Shown here piece by piece: positions 31,640 through 44,285 of a stretch of DNA of 64,000 nt (positions are counted from its first letter, which is position 1; every line of letters begins with the position of its first letter). The notes beneath the pieces were generated by a model. That model was not told where the DNA came from. It did not search any database and worked only from the letters and a program-made list of their open reading frames with translations. The stretch is from Acanthosepion lycidas. Lineage: Eukaryota > Mollusca > Cephalopoda > Sepiida > Sepiidae. Made by a program: the position numbers and the translations under genes. Where the stretch lies: the NCBI GenBank assembly GCA_963932145.1, contig OZ010580.1, positions 36,121,365 to 36,185,364 on the forward strand, written 5' to 3'.

Positions 31640-32870
31640 TCAAAGTTGTTAGATATTAAAACATTAACAGAGAGGAGATACGAAAATAGGATTGGTGTGA
31701 AAAATCAAATGAAACATGCAAAGAAGAAAGAAAAAGAAATTGGGAAAAGCTTGAGAGGAAAGACAGTAGGGAGATAAGAAAGTGTGGGAGACAAAAGGAG
31801 ATAAAATGGGAACTGAAGGAAGGAAGTAAAAAAAGGAAGGAAGGATATGAAAGGTGGTTTAGATGAAGAGGGAAGAGCTGTAGGGGAAAATAGAAATGAG
31901 GGGGAAAGCGAAGAGAGAAGTGGCGGTAAAGAAAGGAAGAAAAACGCATATAAGACGTAGAAGCGGGAAAGAAGAAGAAATGAGGGTAAAACGGAGTGAG
32001 AAGAGTCGGTGAAAAAGGGAGAAAGAGAAATGAAGACGAAAACAAAGAGGAAAGAGACAAATAAAAAAAAGAGAGAGGGGAATGATGGAAAGCCAGATAA
32101 GACGCATGAAAGAAAAGACAAAAGTTAATAAAGAGAAGACGAAGGAGGAAGTGTCGCAAATGGAAAGAAAAAGGCAAATAACTGGAAGACGGCGGTAAAA
32201 GAAAGGGAAGAGAAAAAAAAATCGAATGGAAGACGAAGTATCAGAAAAGAAAAGAGGAAGGGGAATTAGGAGCTAAAATCGAGGCAAGAATGAAGAGAAG
32301 AAGGGGAATTATGAGAGAAGAAAAAAAAAGAAGAAAGAAAATGAACGAATGAAGAGAGGAAGGGAAATTAGGAGAGAAGAAAAAGAAAGAAAATGAACGA
32401 ATGAAAAGAGTAAGGGAAATTAGGAGAGAAGAAAAAGAGAAAAGACGCAAGAATGAAGAGGGGAAGGGGAATCATGAGAGAAGAAAAAGAAAATGAACGA
32501 ATGAAGAGAGGAAGGGAAATTAGGAGAGAAGAAAAAGAGAGAAAAGGCAAGAATGAAGAGAGGAAGGGGAATTATGACAGAAGAAAAAGAATGAAAATGA
32601 ACGAATGAAGAGAAATTAGGAGAGAAGAAAAAGAGAAAAGAGGCAAGAATGAAGAGAGGAAGGGAAATTAGGAGAGAAGAAAAAGAGAAAAGAGGCAAGA
32701 ATGAAGAGAGGAAAGGAAATGAAGAAATGAGAAGTGACAGGAAAGGAAGAGTGAAATGGAAACGAGAAAATTTCTGAGGCAGAAAAACTGAGAAAGGAAG
32801 GAAAAGAAATTAGAATAATCTTAGAGAGAAGAGACGAATGTGGAAATGACTACAATTTACGTATTACACT
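31640..32870. repeat. 1.2-kb polypurine tract with internal tandem repeat
   Basis: The plus strand is almost only A and G. From 32284 two related monomers of about 50-55 bp alternate, one starting 'gcaagaatgaagag' (32284, 32447, 32547, 32643, 32695), the other 'aatgaacgaatgaagag'. Long minus-strand frames here are Phe/Ser/Leu-rich artefacts. Confidence 0.9.
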
Positions 32871-32879
32871 TTTACTGTA

Positions 32880-33290
32880 CTTTTGAATGACATGAGTCCG
32901 TCTATCAATTTTAAAACCCGGGGAGTCAAGTCCTCTCATTAGATTTTAGACAGTGCAATTGCCATAGTGATAACTTTCTGATCAGTCCAAACCATGGAGA
33001 CAGGAACCAGGTTATAAACTGGAAATGAAGAACGATAGTTCGTGATTGCTAAAATTGAGGGCGTATTAACACGTTTGTTTCTGTCAGTATGGTCAATGAT
33101 GGGTCATCGAAGGTGAAAGTCCGCGATGTTGCTTAATTGTAGAAAGTGATATCTTTTCTCAATGCCGACGGGAATGATGGGAAATAATGCTTTACAAACA
33201 TTTGTATTACTGGAACAATTTGTGTCTACACTGATGCAGACGATGGTAAGATGAGTGTGCGAAAAAGACATCTCTCTATATTCGACCGCC
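32880..33290. other. Unassigned sequence
   Basis: Nothing recognised. Confidence 0.5.
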
Positions 33291-33299
33291 TGTAGAGAG

Positions 33300-33665
33300 C
33301 CTTCACATGCATATTAAAATAATGAAGAAAGTAGGAGGGGTTTTTCCTCCAGATGATACGTTCATATGCAAATTAGAGTAAGGAATAAACCAAGAATCCT
33401 TTCTCTTTAGTCTTCCTCCAAGAGATACATTCCATATGCAATTTAGGTTAATTAATAAATAAAAAAGTCTTCCTCCAGTTAGAAACGTACCATATGAAAA
33501 TTAGGATAATGAATGAATCAGGAAGACTTTTCTATATAGTCTCCCTCCAGTATAGATCTCGGATATGCAAATTAGAGTAATGAATAAAACAAGTCATTTC
33601 TCTTTCGTCTTCCTCCAAGAGAAACGTTCCATATGCAAATTAGGTTAATTAATACAAAAACAAAC
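33300..33665. repeat. 66-bp minisatellite with octamer motifs
   Basis: Five to six units, each with 'cttcctccaag' and then 'catatgcaaattaggtta'. Unit starts near 33347, 33413, 33469, 33541 and 33609. ATGCAAAT is intact in three units and altered in two. Confidence 0.85.
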
Positions 33666-33669
33666 ATTT

Positions 33670-36005
33670 CTGTTTGGTCGTTTTACTATATTAACATTAT
33701 GCTTTAAAAAAAAATGTAAAATTAAATAAACTTTTATAAAAAATCCCCTTCCGAATAGTCTTACTCGATTTTCAAAGAATAAATTTTTTTTAGCACTTTC
33801 ATATTTTGTCATTCTCAATATAATACCGTTACTTCGTTAGAAGCGCTTGAATCAATTCCAGAAAACTGAAAGATCATTGATCAATATTTTCATCTCAGGG
33901 ATTGTAAAAAACACTCAAACAAATTTTAAGTCATTAATTTCAAATATAAATGTGTAAATTAAATTATCCCATTATTTGTAATGTTTGATATCGTTATTCT
34001 TTTCTCTTTTTATTTTTACTGAAAATGAAATGAATGAAAACGTACAATAATAACAATAAAACTTTCAGACTGTGTATTAAGAATGTACATTTTTCTTTTC
34101 GTGATATCAATTACAATATTGGTATTGTATGTGGTACAAATGTCCTCAGTGTTATTGACACTTTCGTCTCTTTAAAAGTTTGTTCTTAATTGTTTTTGCT
34201 TTTTCCTAGAATTTTGTGGTTAAGAGATGTATTTGAAACCGTCAACTGTTGATTTTCCCGGAGCGAAGAAGATAAGTCCGTGTCCTTCTTTTTACTACTG
34301 CTATTCTACTCTACTTACTTTTCTTGTGGTGGAAGGTTCGTTTTTATAATGAAGTTTCAGGTTTTAGAATAATGAAATATCATTATTATCATTCATCACT
34401 GATGGAAAGATTGTGTTTAGAATGATGAAATAGAATCATCATTCTGGATTATAACAAGTGTTTAATCGTCTAATGTTTATCCAATCACGGTCATGGTCAG
34501 GCATTTTATTTTTTGAATGACTCTCCATTAGATCTTTGCTGTTTTACTTTAGGTGTGTGATTTGTTTATTACATAAGAAAAAAAACCCTTGTTTATAAGC
34601 ATTAATAATTGTTTTATTTCCTGTTTTAAGCTTGGTCTACCCTTTGATAGCACAAATATATATATATTAGATGAACAGGCAAGACTATGTTTATAATGGA
34701 TTTTTAAGAGTGATTTCTGTGATCTGGCAGTGGCCTGATCCCAATTTTGCTGTATTAAAGATGTCGGACTGTATCAGTTTTGAAATTTATGAGAAACGAA
34801 AAAAATACAATATAAATGTAATTGTAGAAAAAGCAGGTGTGGTTAAGCGAAAGTGTTAAAATTCTCTATAAAAACAATAAGAAAGAATGAAAAAGAACAG
34901 TGAAAAAGAATACTAAACAAAAAATATAATGCAAAGCAAAGCAACTATAAGACAGTAACAAAGTAATAATGTTCACACTGAAAATTCATACAGTCAAATG
35001 GTTAAAGCCTTTTGACGTCAAGACAGGAAAGAAAGAAATGCAAGAACAAAACAAAGAATTGTCTGTTTTTATTGGTTAGGAAGAAATGCCAGCATGAATC
35101 TTTGTGAATTGTCTATAAATTAAGGGAGGGGAGGTTTTTAACATTCATTCCCTGAAGATTGTAACCAATAATGATAATGAGCTGTTTATTGACATTAACG
35201 TGTCAAAAGACATAAGATAGGCGTACAGTGTTGTGTAGGACCACTACTATACAGACGAATTGCAGCATTCAATTCCATACAACCTCTGGAGAGATGTTGA
35301 GCTATGCAATTTCGATAGTTGTTCACTGCGCCATTATATTTGTAGGTACAGAGTGATAAACCTTTCGACCACGTTCCATAAATGGTTGATCAGGTTCATG
35401 TCAAGTGAATCTGGTAGAAACACATCATTTGAAATCTCCAAAATGCTTTTTAATGTTCTTAACATGTAATTAATAAATTACGGTATATTAATGTGTTAAT
35501 CTAATAATACAATAATGTATTAAAATACATTTGCTGATTACACAACTATTTACTCTTGTAAATCTGACCGGTTCGGCAAGGTCAAATTGGCAGATGATTT
35601 AAAATCTACAGTCTGCTGTTAACTGAGGCAAGGAATGGCTTGTTAATTTTAATTCTCCCAAACGAAGCTGCTCTTTTTTTTAGTCTTTCTGTCTTCTATC
35701 AGTATAGATTATACTAATTTCAAGGAGAGTGGCTAATTGCGCCTTCTCGGAATAACGTTTTTTCGTAGTCATGAAATGAAAAGATTAAATTAGAATGATT
35801 TCCTAGGTCTGCTGCTAGGATAGTTGGTTCAGTCTGTCGTGTTCGATATTTTTTCTCACTATCTTACATATTTATAAGACAACCATTCGTTCATGCTTTG
35901 AACATTTCTGCCATATCTGGTCTTGTGCTTCTGCTATATATTTAGAGATTCCAAAGACGAATCTGCAATGATATTGATCCCGAACATATATCATGATTTC
36001 CCACC
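33670..36005. other. Unassigned AT-rich sequence
   Basis: No recognised gene or repeat. A small local duplication 'gaatgatgaaatagaatcat' or similar is at 34365-34440. Confidence 0.5.
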
Positions 36006-36009
36006 ACTG

Positions 36010-36385
36010 TAATATAGTTTAGCTGTGCTTTTTTTCTATAAATGCTTTCATGGTAATTGTTCTATGATACTTAAACTTTATGAATGTGGTGAATCTAGCG
36101 CACTGCCAGAGTGGCGGTTCATCATTTTACAGTTGAAATGGTTATATGAAACCGTAATGGTTTTTTTCTTTCACACTTCTCACTTGTGGGAGTCTCTACA
36201 GGCTTCTTGCTTCACAATCAACATTGATCTTCAAAAATGTAAATGCAATGTCAGTCCTTATCTTCTGTCTTCTTAACTCTTGTTTTTTTTTATTATTCTC
36301 TCTTTAATAATGTTTTATTTTCTCATATTTGCATTTTAGTGGCTTTATTGCCTTGTTTGGGGTGAAACTGTTTAAAAAATATCTA
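36010..36385 (+). pseudogene. CR1-like LINE ORF2 end and 3' UTR
   Basis: 'ctataaatgctttcatggta' starts the block reading YKCFHGNCS, the YRYFHGxCSxEL motif. It ends with 'ttattgccttgtttggggtg'. Homologous throughout to 30.3-30.7 kb. Confidence 0.75.
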
Positions 36386-36469
36386 CCAACTTAACACTTA
36401 CCAGTTATAAATGAACATGCAAGAAAATCCATTTAGTAATTTAAGTGTGAAAATTCGCTCAGTTTCGTT

Positions 36470-36780
36470 ATGCCTGGATACTTTCGAAACTTTTTTATTG
36501 TCCTTATAAAATATTCTAATTTCTATGCACTTTGGCCATCGGAACTCTTAACGGCTGTTCTAATCCTTTTACCTCTAATGATGAGTGCTTTTATTGGGGT
36601 ATTTCAGACCCTGTCAGGTCTCCATTCTCATACAGCTGTAGTTCTCTGTTGTATTTCTGTACTATCCGGCTTGCGGATCGGTCTCATAATTCCGAGGAAG
36701 ATTCGACCGAAAAAAACGATGTCTATGCTAGAGCGAATCAGGAACTATCGAGTTTGGTACACTTATTAGCTGAATTTTGA
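36470..36780 (+). other. Region open in two frames, unrecognised
   Basis: Two overlapping frames of 99 and 82 codons are open. One has a hydrophobic stretch. The other ends with an acidic SEEDSTEKND tail and a stop at 36778-36780. 'gtatttcag' at about 36599-36607 could be a splice acceptor. I do not recognise either product, and a real exon is possible but unproven. Confidence 0.2.
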
Positions 36781-37154
36781 TAAAAAATTCTCCCTTCATA
36801 ATAAATGATCTATGTTATTAACAGAATAATGTTACAGTGACAAAGTAGGGATTCATGTTAGAAAAATAAATATTTTTGTGCAAAAATAATCTTCTTCACA
36901 ATTAGGCCACGGACTTAGTATGCTTACGTATGATTGTAACAGATCAAGAATTTAGACAAAAAATGCCAGGTTAACTGCATCGCAGTTTGGTGTCACTCCT
37001 GCAACAAAGGGATTACAGAGAACAATCGTTGCATTAGGTTGTATATACAATATGTCGGAAAATATAAAAAGATAAAGGAAGAAAAGTGAAAATCTTATTA
37101 TATGAGGCAAAACATTATATCTTTTGTCTCTATTCTGTGCAAAAAATAAAATCT

Positions 37155-37260
37155 CTGTTATAGATTAAATAGTATACCCACGGTGACTATATGAACTAGT
37201 CCATGTTGTAAAGATCTCCAAGTCAGAGGTGAAGAAAGCGTATCAAGGCAGTCTTCAGAC
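37155..37260 (+). mobile_element. Ty3/Gypsy 5' LTR remnant
   Basis: 'taaatagtatacccacggtg' and following sequence align with 45660-45760 ('taaatagtacacccttggtg'). Both then continue 'actNtatgaac', 'agtcagaggtgaag/ggtccgaggtaag'. The pair flanks gag-pol remnants, as LTRs should. Confidence 0.65.
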
Positions 37261-37329
37261 TAATTAATGCAGGCGTCACGGCAAGTTGCCGAAGTATTAC
37301 TTATAACCGCTAAGAAGCACGCGTTTATC

Positions 37330-37864
37330 AAAGTGGCGAAGTGGGATTCGAAACTCGGGCAATTTATAACTGTTTCGACGAGAATTTTGTCACGTATGCT
37401 GGTATTGTCAACAAAGAATTTGAAAAGTTTAGAATAAAGGAAATGACTCGAGATAGGTTCAAAGGGTTAATTTTCGTTCAAGATTTAGCAGCTAAAAAGA
37501 TGCTGAAATACGAGCGAAAATTTTAACGAAAATTGAAGAAAACAATAATACTAGACTGCAAGTAATAGTGGACGATTGCCAGACAATTCTAAGTCTGAAA
37601 CATGATGCTGAAGAATTTCAGATAAAAGAATGTGCATTGGTACAAGAAAGGGACAAATGTACAAAAAGGAGAATAAATCTTTGTTTCAGATGTGGTAAAT
37701 TATATCTTGGAAAAGACGGTCCATTTAAAAATTCAGAACGTGTTCAACGAGGAAATATAAAGTCAAACTACGAAACGAAACCAAGAAAGAATTCTCACAG
37801 GGAGAAATTCGCACAGAGCATTGCGACGAGAAAATGGTCAAAGAAACCAAAAGGAAATTTGTGA
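37330..37864 (+). pseudogene. Ty3/Gypsy gag remnant with degenerate zinc knuckle
   Basis: Frame 37341-37526 contains FEKFRIKEMTRDRFKGLIFV, a capsid-like segment. After a frameshift, 37568-37864 has LSLKHDAEEFQIKEC and CFRCGKLYLGKDGPFKN. That last string is a CCHC knuckle in which the histidine and last cysteine are lost. Located directly after the 5' LTR remnant, as expected for gag. Confidence 0.75.
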
Positions 37865-39212
37865 AAATAAATAATGTGGGTGTGAAAATGCTTCTGGACA
37901 TTGCTAGTGATATTTCAATAATCAGTGAAACCACGTGGAGGGAAATTGGAAAGCCCTCATTAAAAAAGACTTCGAAAGTTCGATTTCAGTAAGCAAGTAA
38001 AAACTAAAGCTCATGTATTAAAAATGCTACGAATTTATTTGGTACTGACTGGATGGAACTATTTGAGCTTTGGGCTTTGCCTATAAGCATTTACTGTAAA
38101 AACGTAAGGGAACCAGCGACCAAAATCAGAGCGAAAATTTTAAGGAAGAATTAAAATGTTTTCCAAATGTTCTGTCAACTGAACTGGGCTGGTGTCAAAA
38201 ATTCAAGGCCAATTTTCAAATAAAAAAAAGGGTTTGACGATAGTATTAAAGCCGAAATGGGGCGTTCCATTCACAATATTTAAACCAGTAAACGAAGAGT
38301 TAGACAGACTCAAAAGAATTGGTGTAATAGAAAAATAACCATCAAAATGAGCTGCACCAGCGATGTATGTAAAGAAATAATAAGATTAGGGTTTGCGCGG
38401 ATTTCTCGACAGGATTAAACAATTGTTTAGAAATACATAACGACCCATTACCAAGTCTAGAGGAAATATTTTTAAAGTTAAACGACAGAAGAATATTTTC
38501 AAAGCTGGATCTCTATGAGGAGTATTTACAAATTCATATTGAAAATTAATGACCAGAGGATTATTAAAGTTTAACAGACTTCCTTTTGACATAAAGGTGG
38601 CACCAGCTATTTTTCAACAATCTATGGATACCATGCTTGCAGATTGCAAATTTTAATCAAAAGTGTGTCTAAAAAACATGTTGGGAAAACTAAGAGAGTA
38701 GGGATTCAAGTTCACTGAATAAAAAATGGAAATTGTTTTCGCCAAAAATGAAATAACTTAGTCGAATTATTTATAAAAATGGTCGTCAACCTGATCCGTC
38801 GTGGACAGATGCAATTAAAAATATGCCTTTACCAACAAACGTGATTACCATATAAGCTTTTCTAGGACGAGCTAATTAATATCAAATATATATATATGAT
38901 ATGTATAATTTGAGAGCCACTCCTGAACGATCTCCTAAAAAAGAGAAGTAAAGTGGATCTGATATGATAACAGTCAAAAAGCGTTTGAAAAAATAAAAAA
39001 TAACTTGCGACAGATTTATCATTAGTACACGACAACCCAAAAGCAGAAATTGTAGTGGCGTCAGATACTAGTGAGTAGAGTATAGGAGCGGTAATTTTAC
39101 ACAAATACGATAGCGGTAAAATGTAAGCCTTCGTTCTTGCTTCACGCTCACTTCTACCAACAGAAAAAAAGATTACAGCCAGATAGAAAAAGAAACTCTA
39201 GCAATTATACGC
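37865..39212 (+). pseudogene. Ty3/Gypsy pol remnant: protease, reverse transcriptase, RNase H
   Basis: Protease: LLDIASDISIIS near 37891 (the D-T/S-G-like site is altered to DIAS). Reverse transcriptase: KPKWGVPFTIFKPVNEELDR near 38260, an RIFSKLDLYEEYLQIHIE block near 38490 and LLKFNRLPFDIKVAPAIFQQ near 38560. The YxDD box is lost or displaced. RNase H: VASDTSE near 39057 and IGAVILHKYDSGK near 39086. The frame is then cut at about 39212 by the composite SINE element. Many stops. Confidence 0.85.
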
Positions 39213-39520
39213 TAGTTATACGCTCCGGCCTTCTTCAGGTGGTTGGAATGTCGAACTAAACCCTTTATTTCGCTCACTGGGGTAGACTGTTCTAGTTCCA
39301 GGTGCCATGTTTAATGGATATCAGTTATCTCCTGTTAATTTTCCCCACTGCCTTAACCGGGTATTGAACTCACACTCTTTGGGTGCTATCACTGGATCTA
39401 ACTAACGTCTTTATCCACTGTGCCATGTGTCCTTGAGAAATAAAGGGTTCAGTTCGACATTCCAACCACCTGAAGAAGGCCGGGGTGTAATGAGGACAAT
39501 AGTCCGAATAATGTAAATGC
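39213..39520 (-). mobile_element. Composite element: tRNA-like SINE flanked by inverted modules, nested in Ty3/Gypsy
   Basis: Inverted arms 39222-39270 and about 39437-39486 ('ccttcttcaggtggttggaa' on the left, its complement on the right). B box 'gagttcaataccc' (complement of 39359-39371) and A box (complement of 39405-39427) on the minus strand. Both hammerhead-like cores are truncated: the left lacks GAAAC and the right has a deletion after the first stem. Confidence 0.75.
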
Positions 39521-39539
39521 TGTACATAATACCTCATCT

Positions 39540-40430
39540 CAGAAATATAGACAGATACTGAATTCTTAGAGAACTTTCAAAACTTCCAGGATTCATCATT
39601 GATGGTCACAATCTTAACAACATAAGATATGCAGATGACACAGTGCTGATAGCAGACACGGAAAAGAAACTACAAATCCTCCTACAGAAGGTAGGGAGAG
39701 GGAAGAAGGGACTAAGCATAAACTACAAGAAGACAGAATGCATGACCATCAGCAAAAAGATGAGCCCGAAATAAGATTTAGAGGTCGGGAATACTAATAT
39801 CAAGCAGGTGCGGAAATTTAAATATTTGAGAAGTGTTCTGATAGAGGCCGGAAAGTGCGATGATGAGACCCGAAGACGTATTAAGATGATCAACGACACA
39901 TTCCAAAAGCTAGGCAGAGTATTAAGAGACAATAGGATTTCGTTGGTAACAAAGAAAAGAGTACTGAACCGCTACGTGATATCTGTCTTCTTTTACGGCA
40001 GCGAATGTTGGACGGTCTCCTTAGATGAAGAAGAAACTCCGGGCAACATAGGTGGGGTTTTACAGAAGGATGCTAAGGATACCATGGACCGAACATATGA
40101 GCAACGATGAGGTTTTGGAGAGGATGCAAACAGACAGAAAAGTCATACATAACATTAGGAAGAGGCAGCTGAAATTTCTGGGTCACGTAATGAGAAAGAA
40201 GGGCTTGGAAAATCTGATACTCACAGGGTGGATAGAGGGAAAGAGGGACAACGGAAAGCAATGTGTGACATATTTAATGGGTTTAATCAAGTAGATGGCA
40301 GAACAGGGTTTGGAAGAAATAACAAAATGTCAAAGCTTATTGAGAGCTACAAGGGACAGGATGAAATGGAGAACCATGATCGCTTACGTCCTAAAAGGAC
40401 ACGGCACATAAAAGAAGAAAACTAAGTGGC
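39540..40430 (+). pseudogene. RTE-like LINE reverse transcriptase, C-terminal half
   Basis: Starts with a NIRYADDTVLIADTEKK block near 39622, which includes the catalytic YADD of the polymerase. Frame 39808-40110 then has FKYLRSVLIEAGKCDDETRR and VLNRYVISVFFYGSECWTVS. A frameshift leads to 40052-40294 with FYRRMLRIPWTEHMSNDEVL and RKRQLKFLGHVMRKKGLENL. Two frameshifts and a stop show that it is dead. This is the best preserved LINE piece in the window. Confidence 0.9.
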
Positions 40431-40558
40431 ATTATGCTTGAAGCAAGCCTTGTATATATCATTGTCCAATAAACATTTTCTAGGAGTGGGCAGTTTGTTC
40501 TGCTTAACCCTACGTTAATCAACCTCATTTAAAATACCATCATTCTTACACCTCCCCT

Positions 40559-40570
40559 CACACACACACG

Positions 40571-40639
<69 letters not shown>
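40559..40639. repeat. (CA)n(TA)n microsatellite
   Basis: Compound array of about 80 bp. Confidence 0.95.
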
Positions 40640-40641
<2 letters not shown>

Positions 40642-40860
40642 AAGTATAGGATTACTGTATACGGGAAAAATTCCAATAACCAAAAATACTATTCTTAAAA
40701 GTGTGCTCATTACAGAGCAGAGGATATATAATTTATTCGAAAATTATAGCATAAATATGTTATAAAATCACTACAAAAATAGCCATTTTGTTTCAACACT
40801 TCTGGTGTCTTATCAAATGATAGTGTTGAGTAACCTTTTATTAATATGACATTGTAGATT
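40640..40860 (-). mobile_element. PLE-like repeat with hammerhead-like core
   Basis: The minus strand at 40790-40816 reads 'ttgataa', stem GACAC/GTGTT around AGAA, then 'gaaac'. The TA array abuts it. No protein part is present. It is assigned to PLE only by motif similarity. Confidence 0.4.
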
Positions 40861-40864
40861 TCAC

Positions 40865-41760
40865 AGGTAAACAATCCCAGAGATTTTAGTTATTGGGAGA
40901 TATAAAAGACATTTTTGAAAAAAAGTTGCTTGCCTTAAGAAATTGGTCATTTAACCTTCTGAGAATGATGCAAGTAAACGTGGAAATAGCAGCAAAATCC
41001 AGCACACTTTTTATCGATTACCTCCAAGAATTTTTTTTCTAGTGTTACCTTCATTCGTTACTTTTAAAAGTATTGTCGAATAGACAAGATTTGTAGCTAC
41101 TTAAAGGAGCAAAGCGATACTATAACTACAGCGCTGACCCGAGACTAGAAGCCCTGCAAACCTTCAGGTTAACTATGAAATCCACATTAAAAATTAAAAC
41201 GAATGCAGAACATGAAACAGTGAAAGGAGCAGATGTAAATGACTAGCGGCAGGTCCTGCGGCTTGTGAATATGTCACGAAAATTATGCAGTCCACGAAAG
41301 ACGGGTGCCTGGAGGGCCTTTGCAGAAGATAGAAAATACCAAGCGGGAGATTTGCCTGAACGGCGATCTCAGTTTATACATTCAACGAGTCCCAGGCGTT
41401 ACACGTATTCTTGATACATCTTCACGCGAAAAAGACTATAGTTTTTCGAGTCTGACTTGCCTTCTCTTTCTGATGTACAGCAATAAAATCAGAATTGTTA
41501 AAAATTCCAGGAAGTTTTTATATTTCTGCAAGAATTTTATTGGTTAATTTAATAGTTAATTTAATGACAAAATATGGAGAAAAAAAACAAACAAAAAAAA
41601 AATCGAATAACATACATTAAAAAAAAAAGAAAAAAAAGAAAAGAAAAGACGATCCTCACATTTTTTGACGGTCAAAATGACTTAAGAAGAACGATGCCTA
41701 ATATGAACGAGTGAGTACTCATGGAATGATTTGAATGGCTGATGCAGCACGGTGTGATCG
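40865..41760. other. Unassigned sequence
   Basis: No recognised feature apart from an A-rich stretch at 41578-41650. Confidence 0.5.
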
Positions 41761-41789
41761 TTTGAATTAACTGTCATACTGAGCATGTC

Positions 41790-42260
41790 TTTTGATAAGG
41801 CATGTGGCATTGCGATCGACAGCCAGTTTTCTTGAGAAGAAGTAGTTAATGTACTTTATCCTTTCAGGACGTAGGCGATCATAGCCCTCCACTTTCTTCA
41901 GTCCCTTGAAGATCTTAATAAGTTTTGTCTTTTTGTTATCTTTCCCTGACCCTGTTCCGTCATCCACTTGCTCAAGCCCATTAAGTATTTCGTGCTTTGA
42001 ATTACTGTCCATTTTCCCCCTCTATCCGCCCTGTGAGTATCAGCCTTCTGTGATGCAGAAATTTCTGTTGCCTCTTCCTGATGTTTATAAGTTTCTTTTT
42101 TGTTTCTATTCTCTCCAAAACCTCGTCGTAGTTCACGTGTTCGGTCCATGGTATTCTCAGCATCCTTCTGTAGAACCACATTTCTGTTGCTTCGAGCCTC
42201 TTCTTCATTTTTGAGGAGATTGTCCTGCCATGGAGGAGGATGGATATCAAGTAGCAGTTC
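41790..42260 (-). pseudogene. RTE-like LINE C-terminal fragment
   Basis: The minus strand has MWFYRRMLRIPWTEHVNYDE, then INIRKRQQKFLHHRRLILTG and a distal DGTGSGKDNKK segment, split over three frames. Same family and region as 40.05-40.43 kb. Confidence 0.85.
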
Positions 42261-42339
42261 AGTTCGCTTTTTTTTTTGTTTCCAACGAAAATTTCCTGTC
42301 TCGTAATGCGTAAAACCCGAAACTCACAATGAAACCTGA

Positions 42340-42740
42340 ACTAATTTTTTTCATCATTTCAACGCAAGCAGGACAATAAAGCCACTAAAACGCGAGGGCG
42401 GGAGGCTTAGAGTGAAAGAATATAATAAAAGAAATATACTTTTAAGGAGCGAGAACAATAAAAGAACAGGAATTAAGAAGACAGAAGACAACGATTGACA
42501 CTGCATTTAAATTTTTAAAGATTAAAGTTGACTGGAAGGCAAGAAATCAGAAGAGAGTTCTACAAGCGAGAAGTGCGATAGAAGAAACTGTTAGCATAAA
42601 ACTTACGGTTCCATCTAGGCATTTCAATTGTAAAATGATGAGACTTTGCTGTCAATCTAATACTGCACTTTAATTCATAAAGCCTAAATACCACATAGGA
42701 AAGTTCATCAGAACCATTACTATGAAAGGCACAGAGAAGT
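42340..42740 (-). pseudogene. CR1-like LINE ORF2 end and 3' UTR
   Basis: In reverse complement it matches 30.3-30.7 and 36.0-36.4 kb, including 'tcttttctatcgcacttctc' and the closing 'ttattgtcctgcttgcgttg' end. Confidence 0.7.
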
Positions 42741-42744
42741 TACA

Positions 42745-44280
42745 TTACGGTGATCGGAAAAGGATCGAAGCTAAGATGCCAGGTCAGGACCAATAACATT
42801 GCAGATTCTTCTTTGAATTTTTTCAAGGATCTTTACACATATAGCAGGAGCACCAGACTATATGTAGCGACAATATTCATGGAGGAAGTGTATACTTATA
42901 TAAGATTCGAGCGAGAAAATTATCTAGCTCGACACACTGAACGACTATTCCTAGCAGCAATTGATGCAGTATGATCTTCCCACTTCATATCAGTGGAAAG
43001 CGTTAGCCTGGGAAAGTGTAATAAGTCACTGTCCTGGAGGTTAGTATCAGCCATGTTGATGGAAGACGGAAAGGATTATCTTAGACAATTAAAATCTCGT
43101 TTTGGCACATATTGTTTTTCGATACATTTTGAAAAAAAATGATGTTGAGAAGCTTTTACGCCAATCTGATAATTAGTTATAAAAAAGTTTCACTTGGAAT
43201 AATTAACTACTAAAATATGCTAATGAATGTCGCTAAAAATCAGCTGGAAAGAAAGGATCCCCTAAATGACATAAGAAAATTATGACGCTTTAAGCTTTTT
43301 CTGAATAAGATGCCTGTATATATGAAGACAGTCGTGAAGAAAAGAAGATCGTGTTGCGTCACTCTACCAAGTGAGAAGATCTTTATTGTCTATAAAAGCG
43401 GCATTCGAAATCTTAATTTTTCCCAAATCTAAATACTCACCTCTGGTTATAATGATAAATATACACAACTATTTCATCCATGAGACAGGTCAGATATTAA
43501 CATTTGGATTTTAGATACGCCGGGAGGATTATTCTTCTTTTGGAAAAAATTCCAACCAATTCATTCTTATTCCAATCACCCCTTCTATGCAGGAAATGTC
43601 CATCAACCACTTTGGCTTCGAGGGTTCTCTGACAAAGTTTTTCATAAAACAAAATTATTTGTAAAATTATTAACAAAAAAATTGGAGCCAGCTTTTTTAT
43701 TTGAAACTCAAGCGTACTTACTCTGGCTTATGGGGAAAACGTATCTGACGCCAAAATCAGTATTCAAATCTTGCTTTCTTCTTGGTTCGAACGCCGATCA
43801 CTGGCGCTTATGAAGAATCCACAACCGTTTTAGCCACAAAACAGACCTATAAAAATGGAAAGATTCTATTGTGCCAGACTCCAGAATTGAACTGTGACAT
43901 TGGTAGGAAACAATTAAATATTTCAACGGGCCATGGAAGTAACCACGAAGCAGGCGACCATCTTTGCATAGATCAATCAATCAGCTAAGTGACAAATTTT
44001 ATATTTGTATTAATCATATATACACACACTCACACACAAGTAAAAGATTTCTCACTTAGTTGCTTGATGTTACCTTTAGCATCCCAACTCCAAAGTTGCG
44101 TAGACGGATTCTCCGGGAATCATTCCATCCACTCGTCAGGGGCTATCATCAGTAGAATATCGTGGTTATTTGTCCTTTACGTCTGTTTTTTCACTTTACA
44201 TTCATTACTTAAACTTTTCTCATTTTTTTTTCTGTTTTTACTCTTTTCTTTCAATCGTAGCCATTTTGTGTTCCGTTTTT
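42745..44280. other. Unassigned sequence
   Basis: Short unrelated frames, no recognised protein. A small (CA)n-like run is at 44020-44038. Confidence 0.5.
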
Positions 44281-44285
44281 ATTGC

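Noticed and set aside
31656..32177. 173-codon minus-strand frame, with overlapping 138- and 82-codon frames
   Set aside because: All follow from the polypurine strand bias; Phe, Ser and Leu make up most residues.
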